A stretch of DNA of 64,000 nt, from contig JAIUOE010000002.1 of assembly GCA_020161395.1 (NCBI GenBank), forward strand, positions 186,001 to 250,000, in the 5' to 3' direction. This DNA is from Bacteroidota bacterium. GTDB taxonomy: Bacteria; Bacteroidota; Ignavibacteria; Ignavibacteriales; Ignavibacteriaceae. Position 1 is the stretch's first letter. Each line of letters starts with the position of its first letter. A program made the position numbers and the translations under genes. The notes below the pieces were generated by a model that was not told the DNA's origin, made no database searches, and was given only the letters and a program-made list of their open reading frames with translations. This document shows, one piece after another, positions 54,097 through 62,869 of this stretch.

Positions 54097-55007
54097 AATG
54101 AACTTTTTAAGAAACTGAATAAATTATCGAGTTCGTCTTCACTGAGAGAGAACAGTTTATATTTGAATCCGTTGAACTCTATGTTTTTCTTCACGAATTT
54201 CAAAAGAGCATCCGAGCCATCCTTCCATTCCTGATTTTTACTCAAAGCCGAAAGAGCAAGCTTTTTGTCATGCACCACACTAAGGAACAATGCTGCACCC
54301 GGGTCTTTTTTCCCTTTTGCATCGATTGTTTTAATCAGCTCATCAAGTTTTTTTATGGATGCCGAATTATCTTTCGTAATAATGGCGACGGCTCCTTTGA
54401 CAGGGATTGTTCCCGGCTTGAAAGTGCCTTTCGTCAACTGATATTTATCTTCCATCTGTTTGATATTTGCATCGGTAACAGCCGGAGGATTTGTCATGAA
54501 ATTGTTGCGGATATAATGTATCAATCCGAGTCTCTGGTCTGCAGGTAACACATCATAAGCAGCCATTCCATTTGCAGTGATACCTTCCTGAAGTGTCTTC
54601 CACATGTTGAAGATGTCGTTGCCGTTCGTCCATCCTTTTTCCTGGTGGAAATTTCTCGGTTTCGGATTCAAGGCAGCGCCCGCCACTCCATCACCTTTTC
54701 CATCAGCGCCATGACAGGAGGCACAATTCGTTGAATAAATCTCCTTGCCTTTTGCAATCAATTCATCAGACGGTTTTTTTATCATTTCTGCATCGACTGC
54801 CTTTAAGATCGCTGCATCTGCCACCGGAAGTTCAGCTACTATGGTTGTGGAATCAAACATACGGGCAGGAAGAGAATTCTCGTTTACCTGACCAAGATTC
54901 CTTACATAGTAGATTCCTATTCCGAGGAGCACTATCAGCATATACGGATATGAAGCCGCAAGAAAAGCAAGTGGATTATCAAAAATCGATTTTTTCTGAT
55001 CACTCAT
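54093..55007 (-). CDS. Membrane-anchored monoheme cytochrome c
   Basis: 304 residues. One membrane segment (about 17-36), then a class I cytochrome c domain with CASCH (Cys95, Cys98, His99) and a later Met. The C-terminal ~100 residues are extra, without a heme motif, and of unknown role. Lying between ActF and SCO, it is a likely carrier between complex III and the oxidase. A free-standing ActE is less likely, because an ActE-type domain is fused to ActD in this operon. ATG start. Confidence 0.85.
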   Translation of the reverse strand: MSDQKKSIFDNPLAFLAASYPYMLIVLLGIGIYYVRNLGQVNENSLPARMFDSTTIVAELPVADAAILKAVDAEMIKKPSDELIAKGKEIYSTNCASCHGADGKGDGVAGAALNPKPRNFHQEKGWTNGNDIFNMWKTLQEGITANGMAAYDVLPADQRLGLIHYIRNNFMTNPPAVTDANIKQMEDKYQLTKGTFKPGTIPVKGAVAIITKDNSASIKKLDELIKTIDAKGKKDPGAALFLSVVHDKKLALSALSKNQEWKDGSDALLKFVKKNIEFNGFKYKLFSLSEDELDNLFSFLKSSL

Positions 55008-55022
55008 TTTTTATTTTACCTC

Positions 55023-56213
55023 CTACAGCCTGAAATTCAGTCCTCTGTCGAGCTTTGGATCTCCGACAGGAACTGCATTATACTTTTTGAAATTGAAGTA
55101 AAAAACGATGATAAGAATTCCGACTGAGGCAATCGGGAAACCAAACTCGCTTAATACATATATGAAACCACTCTTCTCACCGTGATACTGGGGCATAATC
55201 AACCAGTAAAGATCGATCAGGTGAGCAATCAGTATCCAGATAGCAGCAAACTTCAATCTCTTCGGGTCTTTCTTTGCGGGAGCGGGCAGAAGAAGTGCGT
55301 ATGGTACGAGAAAATGAACCACTATCAGAGTCAGACTGATTGATGCCCACATTCCTTCCCATCTGCGGATGAACCAGAAGGTCTCCTCAGGAAGGTTGGC
55401 GTACCAGATGAGCATGAATTGTGAAAACGCAATGTAAGCCCAGAAGTTTATGAATCCGAAGAGCAGTCCTCCAAGACTCGCCAGCGAATCATTTGTCAGT
55501 CTCGGGTGCATGTAACCGTTCTCCTTCAAAAGGATTACAGCCAGCGTTGTGGCGGCAAGGCCTGCCAGCATCGTTCCGGAGAAGACATAAACACCATAAA
55601 TGGTGGAAAACCAGTGCGGTTCGAGACTCATCATCCAGTCAATTGCAGAAAATGTAATTGTAATGGCAAACAGCGGAATAAAAATTGCTGATGCCACAAT
55701 ATTTTTCTTTGTAAGTTTCTGGTCTTTGGTTTCGTCCTGTTTTCTGGAATTTCTCACTACAAAGAAGTAGTAAACCGACCATATTGCGAAAGTAACCACC
55801 ACTCTGATTATGAAGAACTGAATGTTCAGGTAGGGTTCCTTTCCCTTCAACAGTTTATCACTCTCTACCGCTTCTGTATGTGACCAGTGAAAGAGGTCAT
55901 GCATAAAGAAGAAAAGCGGTACGGCAATTAGTAAAAACAATGGTACTGTTGACGCAAAAAATTCCGGCACTCTTCTCATCGGTGTGCTCCAGTCTGCGTT
56001 AACCACATACTCGAGAGCGATGAGGAACAGCGATCCCATCCCTATTGTAAGAATAAAAAAGAAACCAAGCAGATAGGAGAATTTCGCTCTCACAGGATCG
56101 AGCAAAAGCCCGAAAGCACCAACTATCAGTCCAACAGCAAGGATAGCCATGCCGATGTTGAGTACTTTGCTGGGCAAAACTTTTTTCACATATTGCAAAT
56201 CATTATTTGCCAT
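55023..56213 (-). CDS. actF: Alternative complex III subunit ActF
   Basis: 396 residues from the ATG at 56213, overlapping ActDE by 11 bases; a start at 56261 would add 16 residues inside ActDE and is rejected. About ten membrane segments of the NrfD/PsrC type (IDWMMSLEPHWFSTIYGVYVF). It would pair with ActC in the membrane and take part in quinol oxidation or proton movement. Confidence 0.88.
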   Translation of the reverse strand: MANNDLQYVKKVLPSKVLNIGMAILAVGLIVGAFGLLLDPVRAKFSYLLGFFFILTIGMGSLFLIALEYVVNADWSTPMRRVPEFFASTVPLFLLIAVPLFFFMHDLFHWSHTEAVESDKLLKGKEPYLNIQFFIIRVVVTFAIWSVYYFFVVRNSRKQDETKDQKLTKKNIVASAIFIPLFAITITFSAIDWMMSLEPHWFSTIYGVYVFSGTMLAGLAATTLAVILLKENGYMHPRLTNDSLASLGGLLFGFINFWAYIAFSQFMLIWYANLPEETFWFIRRWEGMWASISLTLIVVHFLVPYALLLPAPAKKDPKRLKFAAIWILIAHLIDLYWLIMPQYHGEKSGFIYVLSEFGFPIASVGILIIVFYFNFKKYNAVPVGDPKLDRGLNFRL

Positions 56214-57369
56214 TTGAAGCGTTCTCCTTTCTGTACTGCTGAATATCAGCTTCTGAAGCATTCTTGGCTTTTTGCAAAGCTCTTATATAAGATACCACAG
56301 CCCATTTTTCCTTTACAGTAAGCTGGTGTGAGTAAGAAGGCATCACATTCTGCCCGTTGGAGATTACATGATAAATGTTTCCGTCTTTCCACTGCTGCAA
56401 TTTAACTGTATGCAGACTCGGTGGATTCGGGAATTGCTGGTTCAATCTGCTGTCACCATCTCCATAATTTCCATGGCAGGGAGAACAGAAAGTCAGATAT
56501 TTTTTCTGTCCGAGTTTCAAAACTTCCTCGCTGCTAACAAGAGGATTTTCAAGTGGCACTGCAGGTTGAGTGGTCGAGTCCTTATATTCATACGGCATGT
56601 GACCTCTCGCTACAGTCCCTGCAACCGGCTCTCTCATCGTTTTTCCATCTGCAAAGAAATCACTTTTCGCCTGAGGCATGGCTCTAAACTGGTATTGCAT
56701 CCAGTTGAACGGTGTGATATACAGCAGTTTGTTGAGGGCGAAGTAAGTACCTCCTGAAACCAGAACAGCCACGGTGACAAGAATCCCGATGAATTTCGGA
56801 TTAAATGCATCCTGCCAGGTTTTTTCGATTTCATAGACTTCGTCAACTGTCTTGCTGCCAAGTGAGGCAAACAAGGCTCTAACTTCTGTCTCATTAAACT
56901 TCGGATCTGCAGCTCCGATGAAAACACCATATTTGTCCCTTGAGACAGCCTGCATATATGGAGTGTCATGCAAAGGGTGTTTGTTGTCAGGGAACCGGAA
57001 AAAGAAGGTTATCATCCCGATTACAGTAGCAAGAGTTGCAAATAAAACGGTCAACTCAAATGTGACCGGAATAAATGCCGGGAGCGAGAAAAACGGTTTT
57101 CCACCGATGTTCATCGGGTAATCCACTACCATCGTCCACCACATCAGAAGCAATGCGAATGCAGCTCCTGAAAGTCCGAAGACGAGAGTTACATATCCGA
57201 GTTTCGAAGGCTTCAACTTCATTGCATCGTCCATGCCATGAACGGGATATGGAGTGTGGACATCGAAATCTTTATAACCTGAATGAGAAACTTTCTCTGC
57301 AGCGTGGATTATTTGATCGGGCGTATCAAACAGGGCTGTAATGCCGTGTAATTTAGTTGTGCGTTCCAT
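56203..57369 (-). CDS. actDE: Fused alternative complex III subunit ActD-ActE
   Basis: 388 residues. Residues 1-190 are the ActD (DUF3341) domain with two membrane segments (YVTLVFGLSGAAFALLLMWW, VLFATLATVIGMITFFF). A third segment (about 193-212) leads to a c-type domain with CSPCH (Cys295, Cys298, His299) and a Met at NVMPSY (343). ActD and ActE are usually separate genes, so this is a fusion. It overlaps actC by one base (TAATG). Confidence 0.87.
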   Translation of the reverse strand: MERTTKLHGITALFDTPDQIIHAAEKVSHSGYKDFDVHTPYPVHGMDDAMKLKPSKLGYVTLVFGLSGAAFALLLMWWTMVVDYPMNIGGKPFFSLPAFIPVTFELTVLFATLATVIGMITFFFRFPDNKHPLHDTPYMQAVSRDKYGVFIGAADPKFNETEVRALFASLGSKTVDEVYEIEKTWQDAFNPKFIGILVTVAVLVSGGTYFALNKLLYITPFNWMQYQFRAMPQAKSDFFADGKTMREPVAGTVARGHMPYEYKDSTTQPAVPLENPLVSSEEVLKLGQKKYLTFCSPCHGNYGDGDSRLNQQFPNPPSLHTVKLQQWKDGNIYHVISNGQNVMPSYSHQLTVKEKWAVVSYIRALQKAKNASEADIQQYRKENASNGK

Positions 57370-58739
57370 TAGTGGTCACCCCCGTGATGTGTTGGTTGTG
57401 CACCGTCTGCAACGGCTTTAATTTCAGAAATTGCCACAACAGGCATTGCTTTTACAAACAGGAGGACAAGTGTAAAGAAAAGTCCAAAACTGCCGAGCAA
57501 CAGACCGAAGTCATAAAGTGTCGGGGTATAATATCCCCAGCTTGATGGAAGAAAATCTCTGTGAAGTGATGTCACTGTGATTACAAATCTTTCGAACCAC
57601 ATTCCCACATTCACGAAAATTACGATAACCATCATAACAGGGATCGATCTTCTGAATTTTTTCACCCAGAAAAACTGAGGGAAAATAACATTACAGCTTA
57701 CCATAATCCAGTATGCCCAGGCATACGGACCGAAAGCTCTGTTTATGAAAACAAACTGTTCAAACTGAACTCCGCTGTACCATGCAACGAAGAATTCCAT
57801 GGCATAGGCATAACCAACCATCATTCCTGTCGCAAGAATAACCTTGTTCATCTTTTCGAGGTGATCTATCGTGATAATATTTTCCAGATCAAAAACCTTT
57901 CTGACAAACACAAGCACAGTTACCACCATCGCAAAACCGGAGAAAATTGCACCGGCAACGAAGTATGGTGGAAATATCGTTGTGTGCCAGCCGGGCATTA
58001 TCGATACTGCAAAGTCAAACGATACGATTGTGTGTACCGAGAGAACCAGTGGTGTGGCAAATCCGGCGAGGATAACATACGATTTCTCGTAATGTTGCCA
58101 GTTTCTGTGTGAATGTCTCCATCCCAGACTGAAAAGGGAATAGATGAATTTCTTCACTTTTCCGGTTGTCCTGTCTCTCATTACCGCAAAATCGGGAATT
58201 AGACCGATGTACCAGAAAACCAGCGAAACTGTAAAATAGGTTGAAACTGCAAACACATCCCAGAGGAGTGGTGATGTGAAGTTTACCCACAACGAGTGCT
58301 GATTTGGATGCGGAAGCAACCAGCCATCGAGCCACGGACGACCCGTGTGGACTGCCGGAAAGATACCTGCGCACATTACCGCAAATATCGTCATCGCTTC
58401 TGCAAACCGGGCGATAGCCGTTCTCCACTTCTGCCTAAGCAGGAAAAGAATTGCGGAGATAAGTGTACCGGCGTGACCAATACCAACCCAGAAAACGAAA
58501 TTTACTATATCGAACGCCCAACCAACAGGTTGATTGTTACCCCACAGTCCAATTCCGTAGTAAAAAGTTAATCCAAGCGAAACCGCACCAATCATCAGGA
58601 GGGAAAGCGTGATACTAAGAGCGAAAAAATACTTCTTAGTCGGCTTCTCCGACATTGGTTTGGCGATCAGGTCTTCTATCTCACCGAGAGATAGCCTCCC
58701 CTGAATTAACGGAAGTTCTTTACTGTAATCTATATTCAC
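57369..58739 (-). CDS. actC: Alternative complex III subunit ActC
   Basis: 456 residues with ten or so membrane segments, NrfD/PsrC family. Motifs [35 protein letters not shown] and [21 protein letters not shown] are typical. It holds a quinol site in the membrane and contacts the iron-sulfur subunit. The start is GTG at 58739, directly after the actB stop (TAAGTG). Confidence 0.92.
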   Translation of the reverse strand: MNIDYSKELPLIQGRLSLGEIEDLIAKPMSEKPTKKYFFALSITLSLLMIGAVSLGLTFYYGIGLWGNNQPVGWAFDIVNFVFWVGIGHAGTLISAILFLLRQKWRTAIARFAEAMTIFAVMCAGIFPAVHTGRPWLDGWLLPHPNQHSLWVNFTSPLLWDVFAVSTYFTVSLVFWYIGLIPDFAVMRDRTTGKVKKFIYSLFSLGWRHSHRNWQHYEKSYVILAGFATPLVLSVHTIVSFDFAVSIMPGWHTTIFPPYFVAGAIFSGFAMVVTVLVFVRKVFDLENIITIDHLEKMNKVILATGMMVGYAYAMEFFVAWYSGVQFEQFVFINRAFGPYAWAYWIMVSCNVIFPQFFWVKKFRRSIPVMMVIVIFVNVGMWFERFVITVTSLHRDFLPSSWGYYTPTLYDFGLLLGSFGLFFTLVLLFVKAMPVVAISEIKAVADGAQPTHHGGDH

Positions 58740-61700
58740 TTACGCTTCCTCCGTATTAGTGTTCCACAATCTTGCTATATAAGATACATTTGGCTTGACA
58801 TTAAGTTCTTCGAGCAAATGGTACGCAAGATTATGGTCGTGAAACTTCTTGAAATCAGTATCTTTTTCTACAAGATCACCAAAAGAAATTGCTTCAGCAG
58901 GACATGCTTCCTGACAGGCGGTTTTTACATCGCTGCCTTTAAGCTTCCTTCCATCCACAAGTGCCTTACTTCTTGCATCTTCAATTCTGTGAACACAGAA
59001 TGTGCATTTTTCCATGACACCTCTTGGACGAACCGATACTTCAGGGTTATTCCCGAGATTCACCGGTTCCTCGTAATAGTAACCATTGGCAAAGTGATCT
59101 CTGAAGTCGAAGAAGTTAAATCTTCTTACTTTATAAGGACAGTTGTTCGAGCAATATCTTGTACCGACGCATCTGTTGTAAACCATCTGGTTCAAACCGT
59201 CAGGGCTGTGTGTGGTTGCGACAACCGGACAAACATTTTCGCACGGTGCGTTGTCACAGTGCTGACACATCATTGGCTGATAAGCTGCAACAGGCTCTTC
59301 AGGTGTTCCTGAATAGTACCTGTCGATTCTCATCCACTGCATTTCTCTGCCGGTGAGTACCTGATCTTTTCCTACAACAGGGATATTGTTCTCGATGCTG
59401 CACGCGACAGAGCAGTTTCCACAGCCCGTACATTTGTTCAAATCGATAGTCATGCCCCACTTTACATCAGGGTAGTCGTATGGTTTGTAAAGTGAAATCA
59501 GTTCATGCTTCCCTTTATGAAGGAAATCGGGTTCTTTTTCATACTGTTTCACAGTCCCTTCCTGAATGATTTTTCTCTTCAGGTGGGCATCTTTAATAAG
59601 CGTTTCATCATATGTATGATGATCCTGAGTTGATGCAAGTTTATACATTCCATCAACTTTGGCGAGCGTGGCTGTTGTAAATACCTTTTCACCAAGCGAT
59701 TTGAGGAAAACTGAAGCATCCTTGCCAACCTCGAGTGCTACAACGGGACATTTTGTTCTTCCGTATCCCAATTCCACAACCACCGTGTTGTCAGCGAGAC
59801 CTGGTTGAAGCAGAACAGGAAGTGTGACTTTCTTTCCGTTTACCGAAACTTCAACGAGACTGTTGGTCTTGAGGCCAAGTTCTTTACCGGTCTTCTCGGA
59901 AATGGCAGCGTAGTTGTCCCATGTAATTTTTGATACAGGGTGCGGGAGTTCCTGAAGCCAGCCGTTATTCGAATGTCTTCCATCTCCGAGAGCATAGCTT
60001 TCAGCGAGGATAACAGAAATCTTTCCTGCCGGGAGCGGATTCGCAGCCGGAACATCTTTTAAGGTCCACTTTGGAGTCTCTGCCTTTACATCGGAATTGA
60101 TCCAAACACCATCATGGATGACACCCGACCAGAATTTGTCGAATGAGCCTGTACCTTTCCAGGAGGATTTCCAGGACGATTTCAGGTAATCGAGATAAGC
60201 AGTCTCTTTGTAACCGTCTGCACTGCCTGAAAGCCACTGCAGCAGGATTGCCTCTTTTTGACGGGTATTATAGAGCGGTGCGATAACAGGCTGCATGGTA
60301 CTTGTGACATTACTTCTGACCTGTGCGTCACCCCAGCTCTCGAAATTGTGATTAACCGGGAGAACATAGGTCGAAGAGAATGTAGTCTCGTTTTGAAGTG
60401 TGGCAAGTGTCACTACTGTACTGACATTTTTGAGTGCCTCTTCAAAACCGAGATCTTTCGGGAAATGGTAAACAGGATTTGATTCCAGGTTTACAACAAG
60501 TTTCACTTTACGCGATTTCATTTTCTTGACAAGTTCAGCAATGTCACCTGACGATGAGTAATCGTGAAGATAAACATCCTCTGTCTTCATGCTGTAAAGA
60601 GAAGTTCCGCCTGTCATTTCATTAAGGAGATTAACCAGCACATGAACATCCGCAGGAACTGTCTCACCCGCAAAGACTATTGCTTTACCTTTTGATGAAA
60701 CGAGATCACCGATCAGTGAGTTGAGTGATTTCGCACTCTTTGCCGCAAGACCGGCTTTTTTAACAAATGATTCAGCGGTAAACTCACCAAGTTTGCCGGC
60801 GAGCTCCTTCGGAACCAGATCTTTCCCTTTTCCACGCTTGCTCACTTCATTCATCAATGTAAGAACAAAATCGTAGTAGTTTTCCGGTTTTATCCTTAAA
60901 CGGTAATCAGCACTGGCACCTGTTGTACTGTAATTCGCTTCGGCGGCATACAGTCGGTTAAATTTCTTCGTGTTGTTTACATCGCGGCGTGATCTGATGA
61001 GTCTCTGCTGTTCAAGATTGTTACCGTCAGTTCCAAAGAGACTTGCCTCGAGTGCAAGAATTACATCAGCCTCTTCCCAACTGATCACAGCAGGTACAGA
61101 TTCCTCGCCATAGCATTTCTTCCATGCCGAGATTCTGTTTTCACCGGAGAAAAGGTCGTAGTAGTAATATTTAATCCCTTTATACTTCTCCTGCAATTCC
61201 TGCATAAGCTTCATTGCAGTCGGTGAGGTTACTCTGTTTGAAATAAACGCAGCCTCATCTCCTCCGAGAGAGTTGAGTGCATCAATCACTTTTTTATCAA
61301 CTTCCTGCCAGCTTACTGAATTGTAACTGCCTTGTCTCGAACTCTGTGGTTCTGTAATCCTCTGTGGATCATACAAATCCATTACGGATGCATGTCCCTT
61401 GGCACAAATCTTTCCTGCGTTTACAGGATGATCAGGGTTGCCTTCAACTTTTATTGGTCTGCCTTCACGGGTTTTGATCAGAATACCACACGAATGAACA
61501 CAGCCTGCACAGGTGGAGGCATAGAAATTTGGCTCACCGATTGTTATCTCACCCGGTTTTTTGTTATAGGGCATCAACTCCCCTTTTTCCTTGTAATCCG
61601 AGCAACCGGCTGCTGTGAATGCGGCAGATGCACTCAGAAGTGCAAGAAACTTCCTTCTCGAAATTCCGGTCATGCTCTTGTGGGGATCAAATTCCTCTTT

Positions 61701-61823
61701 TACACCCGGCATGAATTCATTATAATGGCTTTCGTCAAGTTTTCCACCGGCTTTGTACTCTTCAATACTGCGCCACAATGAATCGTTCATCTGATCATTT
61801 GATTCTTTATTATGCTCGCTCAT
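58740..61823 (-). CDS. actB: Alternative complex III iron-sulfur subunit ActB
   Basis: 1027 residues. A ~50-residue extension precedes the Tat-type motif SRRKFL (55-60) with Cys74 as a lipobox (AAGC). The large N-terminal part resembles molybdopterin oxidoreductases, with a CAGCVHSC cluster near residue 100, but carries no obvious Mo ligand, as in known ActB. The C-terminal ~270 residues are ferredoxin-like: CTGCGNCSVACS, CQHCDNAPCENVCP, CVGTRYCSNNCP, CTFC and CQEACP. It overlaps the small upstream gene by 14 bases. ATG start. Confidence 0.94.
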   Translation of the reverse strand: MSEHNKESNDQMNDSLWRSIEEYKAGGKLDESHYNEFMPGVKEEFDPHKSMTGISRRKFLALLSASAAFTAAGCSDYKEKGELMPYNKKPGEITIGEPNFYASTCAGCVHSCGILIKTREGRPIKVEGNPDHPVNAGKICAKGHASVMDLYDPQRITEPQSSRQGSYNSVSWQEVDKKVIDALNSLGGDEAAFISNRVTSPTAMKLMQELQEKYKGIKYYYYDLFSGENRISAWKKCYGEESVPAVISWEEADVILALEASLFGTDGNNLEQQRLIRSRRDVNNTKKFNRLYAAEANYSTTGASADYRLRIKPENYYDFVLTLMNEVSKRGKGKDLVPKELAGKLGEFTAESFVKKAGLAAKSAKSLNSLIGDLVSSKGKAIVFAGETVPADVHVLVNLLNEMTGGTSLYSMKTEDVYLHDYSSSGDIAELVKKMKSRKVKLVVNLESNPVYHFPKDLGFEEALKNVSTVVTLATLQNETTFSSTYVLPVNHNFESWGDAQVRSNVTSTMQPVIAPLYNTRQKEAILLQWLSGSADGYKETAYLDYLKSSWKSSWKGTGSFDKFWSGVIHDGVWINSDVKAETPKWTLKDVPAANPLPAGKISVILAESYALGDGRHSNNGWLQELPHPVSKITWDNYAAISEKTGKELGLKTNSLVEVSVNGKKVTLPVLLQPGLADNTVVVELGYGRTKCPVVALEVGKDASVFLKSLGEKVFTTATLAKVDGMYKLASTQDHHTYDETLIKDAHLKRKIIQEGTVKQYEKEPDFLHKGKHELISLYKPYDYPDVKWGMTIDLNKCTGCGNCSVACSIENNIPVVGKDQVLTGREMQWMRIDRYYSGTPEEPVAAYQPMMCQHCDNAPCENVCPVVATTHSPDGLNQMVYNRCVGTRYCSNNCPYKVRRFNFFDFRDHFANGYYYEEPVNLGNNPEVSVRPRGVMEKCTFCVHRIEDARSKALVDGRKLKGSDVKTACQEACPAEAISFGDLVEKDTDFKKFHDHNLAYHLLEELNVKPNVSYIARLWNTNTEEA

Positions 61824-62019
61824 TTACACCACCTGTGGTTTTTCTTTTAACTGAATAAGGATTCTCACGAACGGTGATATTCTTCTTAGGCTCTTCCTTT
61901 TTACCAAATCCCAAAAAAGAGAAAATATTTCTGAAAGCGAAAAAGCCTGCTCCAAGCAATGCAAGGGAGCCTAAAAATTTCTTTCTGTCCATTTTAAGAG
62001 TTTCTTTGTTTTCTGACAT
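61810..62019 (-). CDS. Small Tat-like membrane protein between actA and actB
   Basis: 69 residues. One hydrophobic segment (about 14-30) follows DRKKFLGSLALLGAGFFAF, which resembles a Tat signal but has a single Arg followed by two Lys. The tail is basic. It starts 13 bases after actA and overlaps actB by 14 bases, so it is cotranslated with the complex. It may be a small complex III subunit (ActG/ActH-like) or an assembly factor; this is inference. Confidence 0.6.
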   Translation of the reverse strand: MSENKETLKMDRKKFLGSLALLGAGFFAFRNIFSFLGFGKKEEPKKNITVRENPYSVKRKTTGGVNERA

Positions 62020-62032
62020 ATTCTGTTCGCTC

Positions 62033-62599
62033 CTATCTGTGGCAAGCCCAGCAGTGCTCGGGCCCCTTGTTTACTTGTTTCAGATAAGGAAGTTTTTTCT
62101 CAGGATTTCTGTGACAATCGAGGCATGCACCCATATTAAATGGATTAACCTGCGAAACTTTATCCATGTTTGCAACATCTCCGTGGCACGATTTGCAATC
62201 GATGCCTTTTGATACATGCACGCTGTGGTTGAAATAGGCATATTCAGCGGTACGGTGAATTCGTTTCCAGGGGATTGGCTTGCCTGCTTTGTAATATTCG
62301 GTGAGTTTGATGATCTCGGGTCGGTCCGTCCTTGCCTGCGTATGACAATTCATACAGACAGCAGCCGACGGAATACTTGCAAATCTTGTTTTTTCCACTC
62401 CTGTATGGCAATATTGGCAGTCTATCTTCATCGTCCCTGCGTGAAGTTTATGAGAGAAATTGATCGGCTGATCAGGTGCATACCCGACTCCGTCTCTTTC
62501 GGCTCGTGAGACATAATAAGTGGTTACAAAAGACGCAAGCGCCACGAATATCACTATCGGTAACCGTATTCGTAATAGATAGTCGATAAAACTGCTCAT
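62033..62599 (-). CDS. actA: Alternative complex III pentaheme subunit ActA
   Basis: 188 residues. One membrane segment (13-31) and five CxxCH motifs beginning at Cys61, Cys82, Cys135, Cys159 and Cys183; the protein ends just after the fifth (CWACHR). ActA normally has five hemes, so the count is complete. It carries electrons from ActB to the c-type domain. First gene of the long operon; upstream is a 270-bp AT-rich gap. Confidence 0.93.
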   Translation of the reverse strand: MSSFIDYLLRIRLPIVIFVALASFVTTYYVSRAERDGVGYAPDQPINFSHKLHAGTMKIDCQYCHTGVEKTRFASIPSAAVCMNCHTQARTDRPEIIKLTEYYKAGKPIPWKRIHRTAEYAYFNHSVHVSKGIDCKSCHGDVANMDKVSQVNPFNMGACLDCHRNPEKKLPYLKQVNKGPEHCWACHR

Positions 62600-62869
62600 C
62601 GCTTACCTTTGCTTAAATTACTGAAAAAATTACGAGTTAAAATAAAATTTGAGGAAGGTGTGGCAGACCTGATATTCTTCGCTGCATTACCTGAAGAATG
62701 AAATTGATATAAGGAAATGATGTAATTGTGTATCAATTTGTCGTTATAAACGCGAATTTCTGAATAAATAATTAGCTAATTGAAAGTTTTTTTTGCGGAT
62801 TTGTATTAAAGTAACTCCAAAAATTAACAAATTTCCCTTAAAAAAAGAAAAATTTTTCTGATTTTGGAA
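62600..62869. other. AT-rich intergenic region upstream of the respiratory operon
   Basis: Holds the expected promoter of the actA operon on the minus strand. No exact TAnnTTTG was found. A weak hairpin AGAAAAATTTTTCT followed by T's (minus strand) lies just after the GlcF-like gene and may terminate it. No gene was seen. Confidence 0.4.

Noticed and set aside
54093-55007. Call of the 304-residue cytochrome as ActE
   Set aside because: An ActE-type heme domain is already fused to ActD; this protein sits after ActF beside SCO, so a carrier to the oxidase is more likely.
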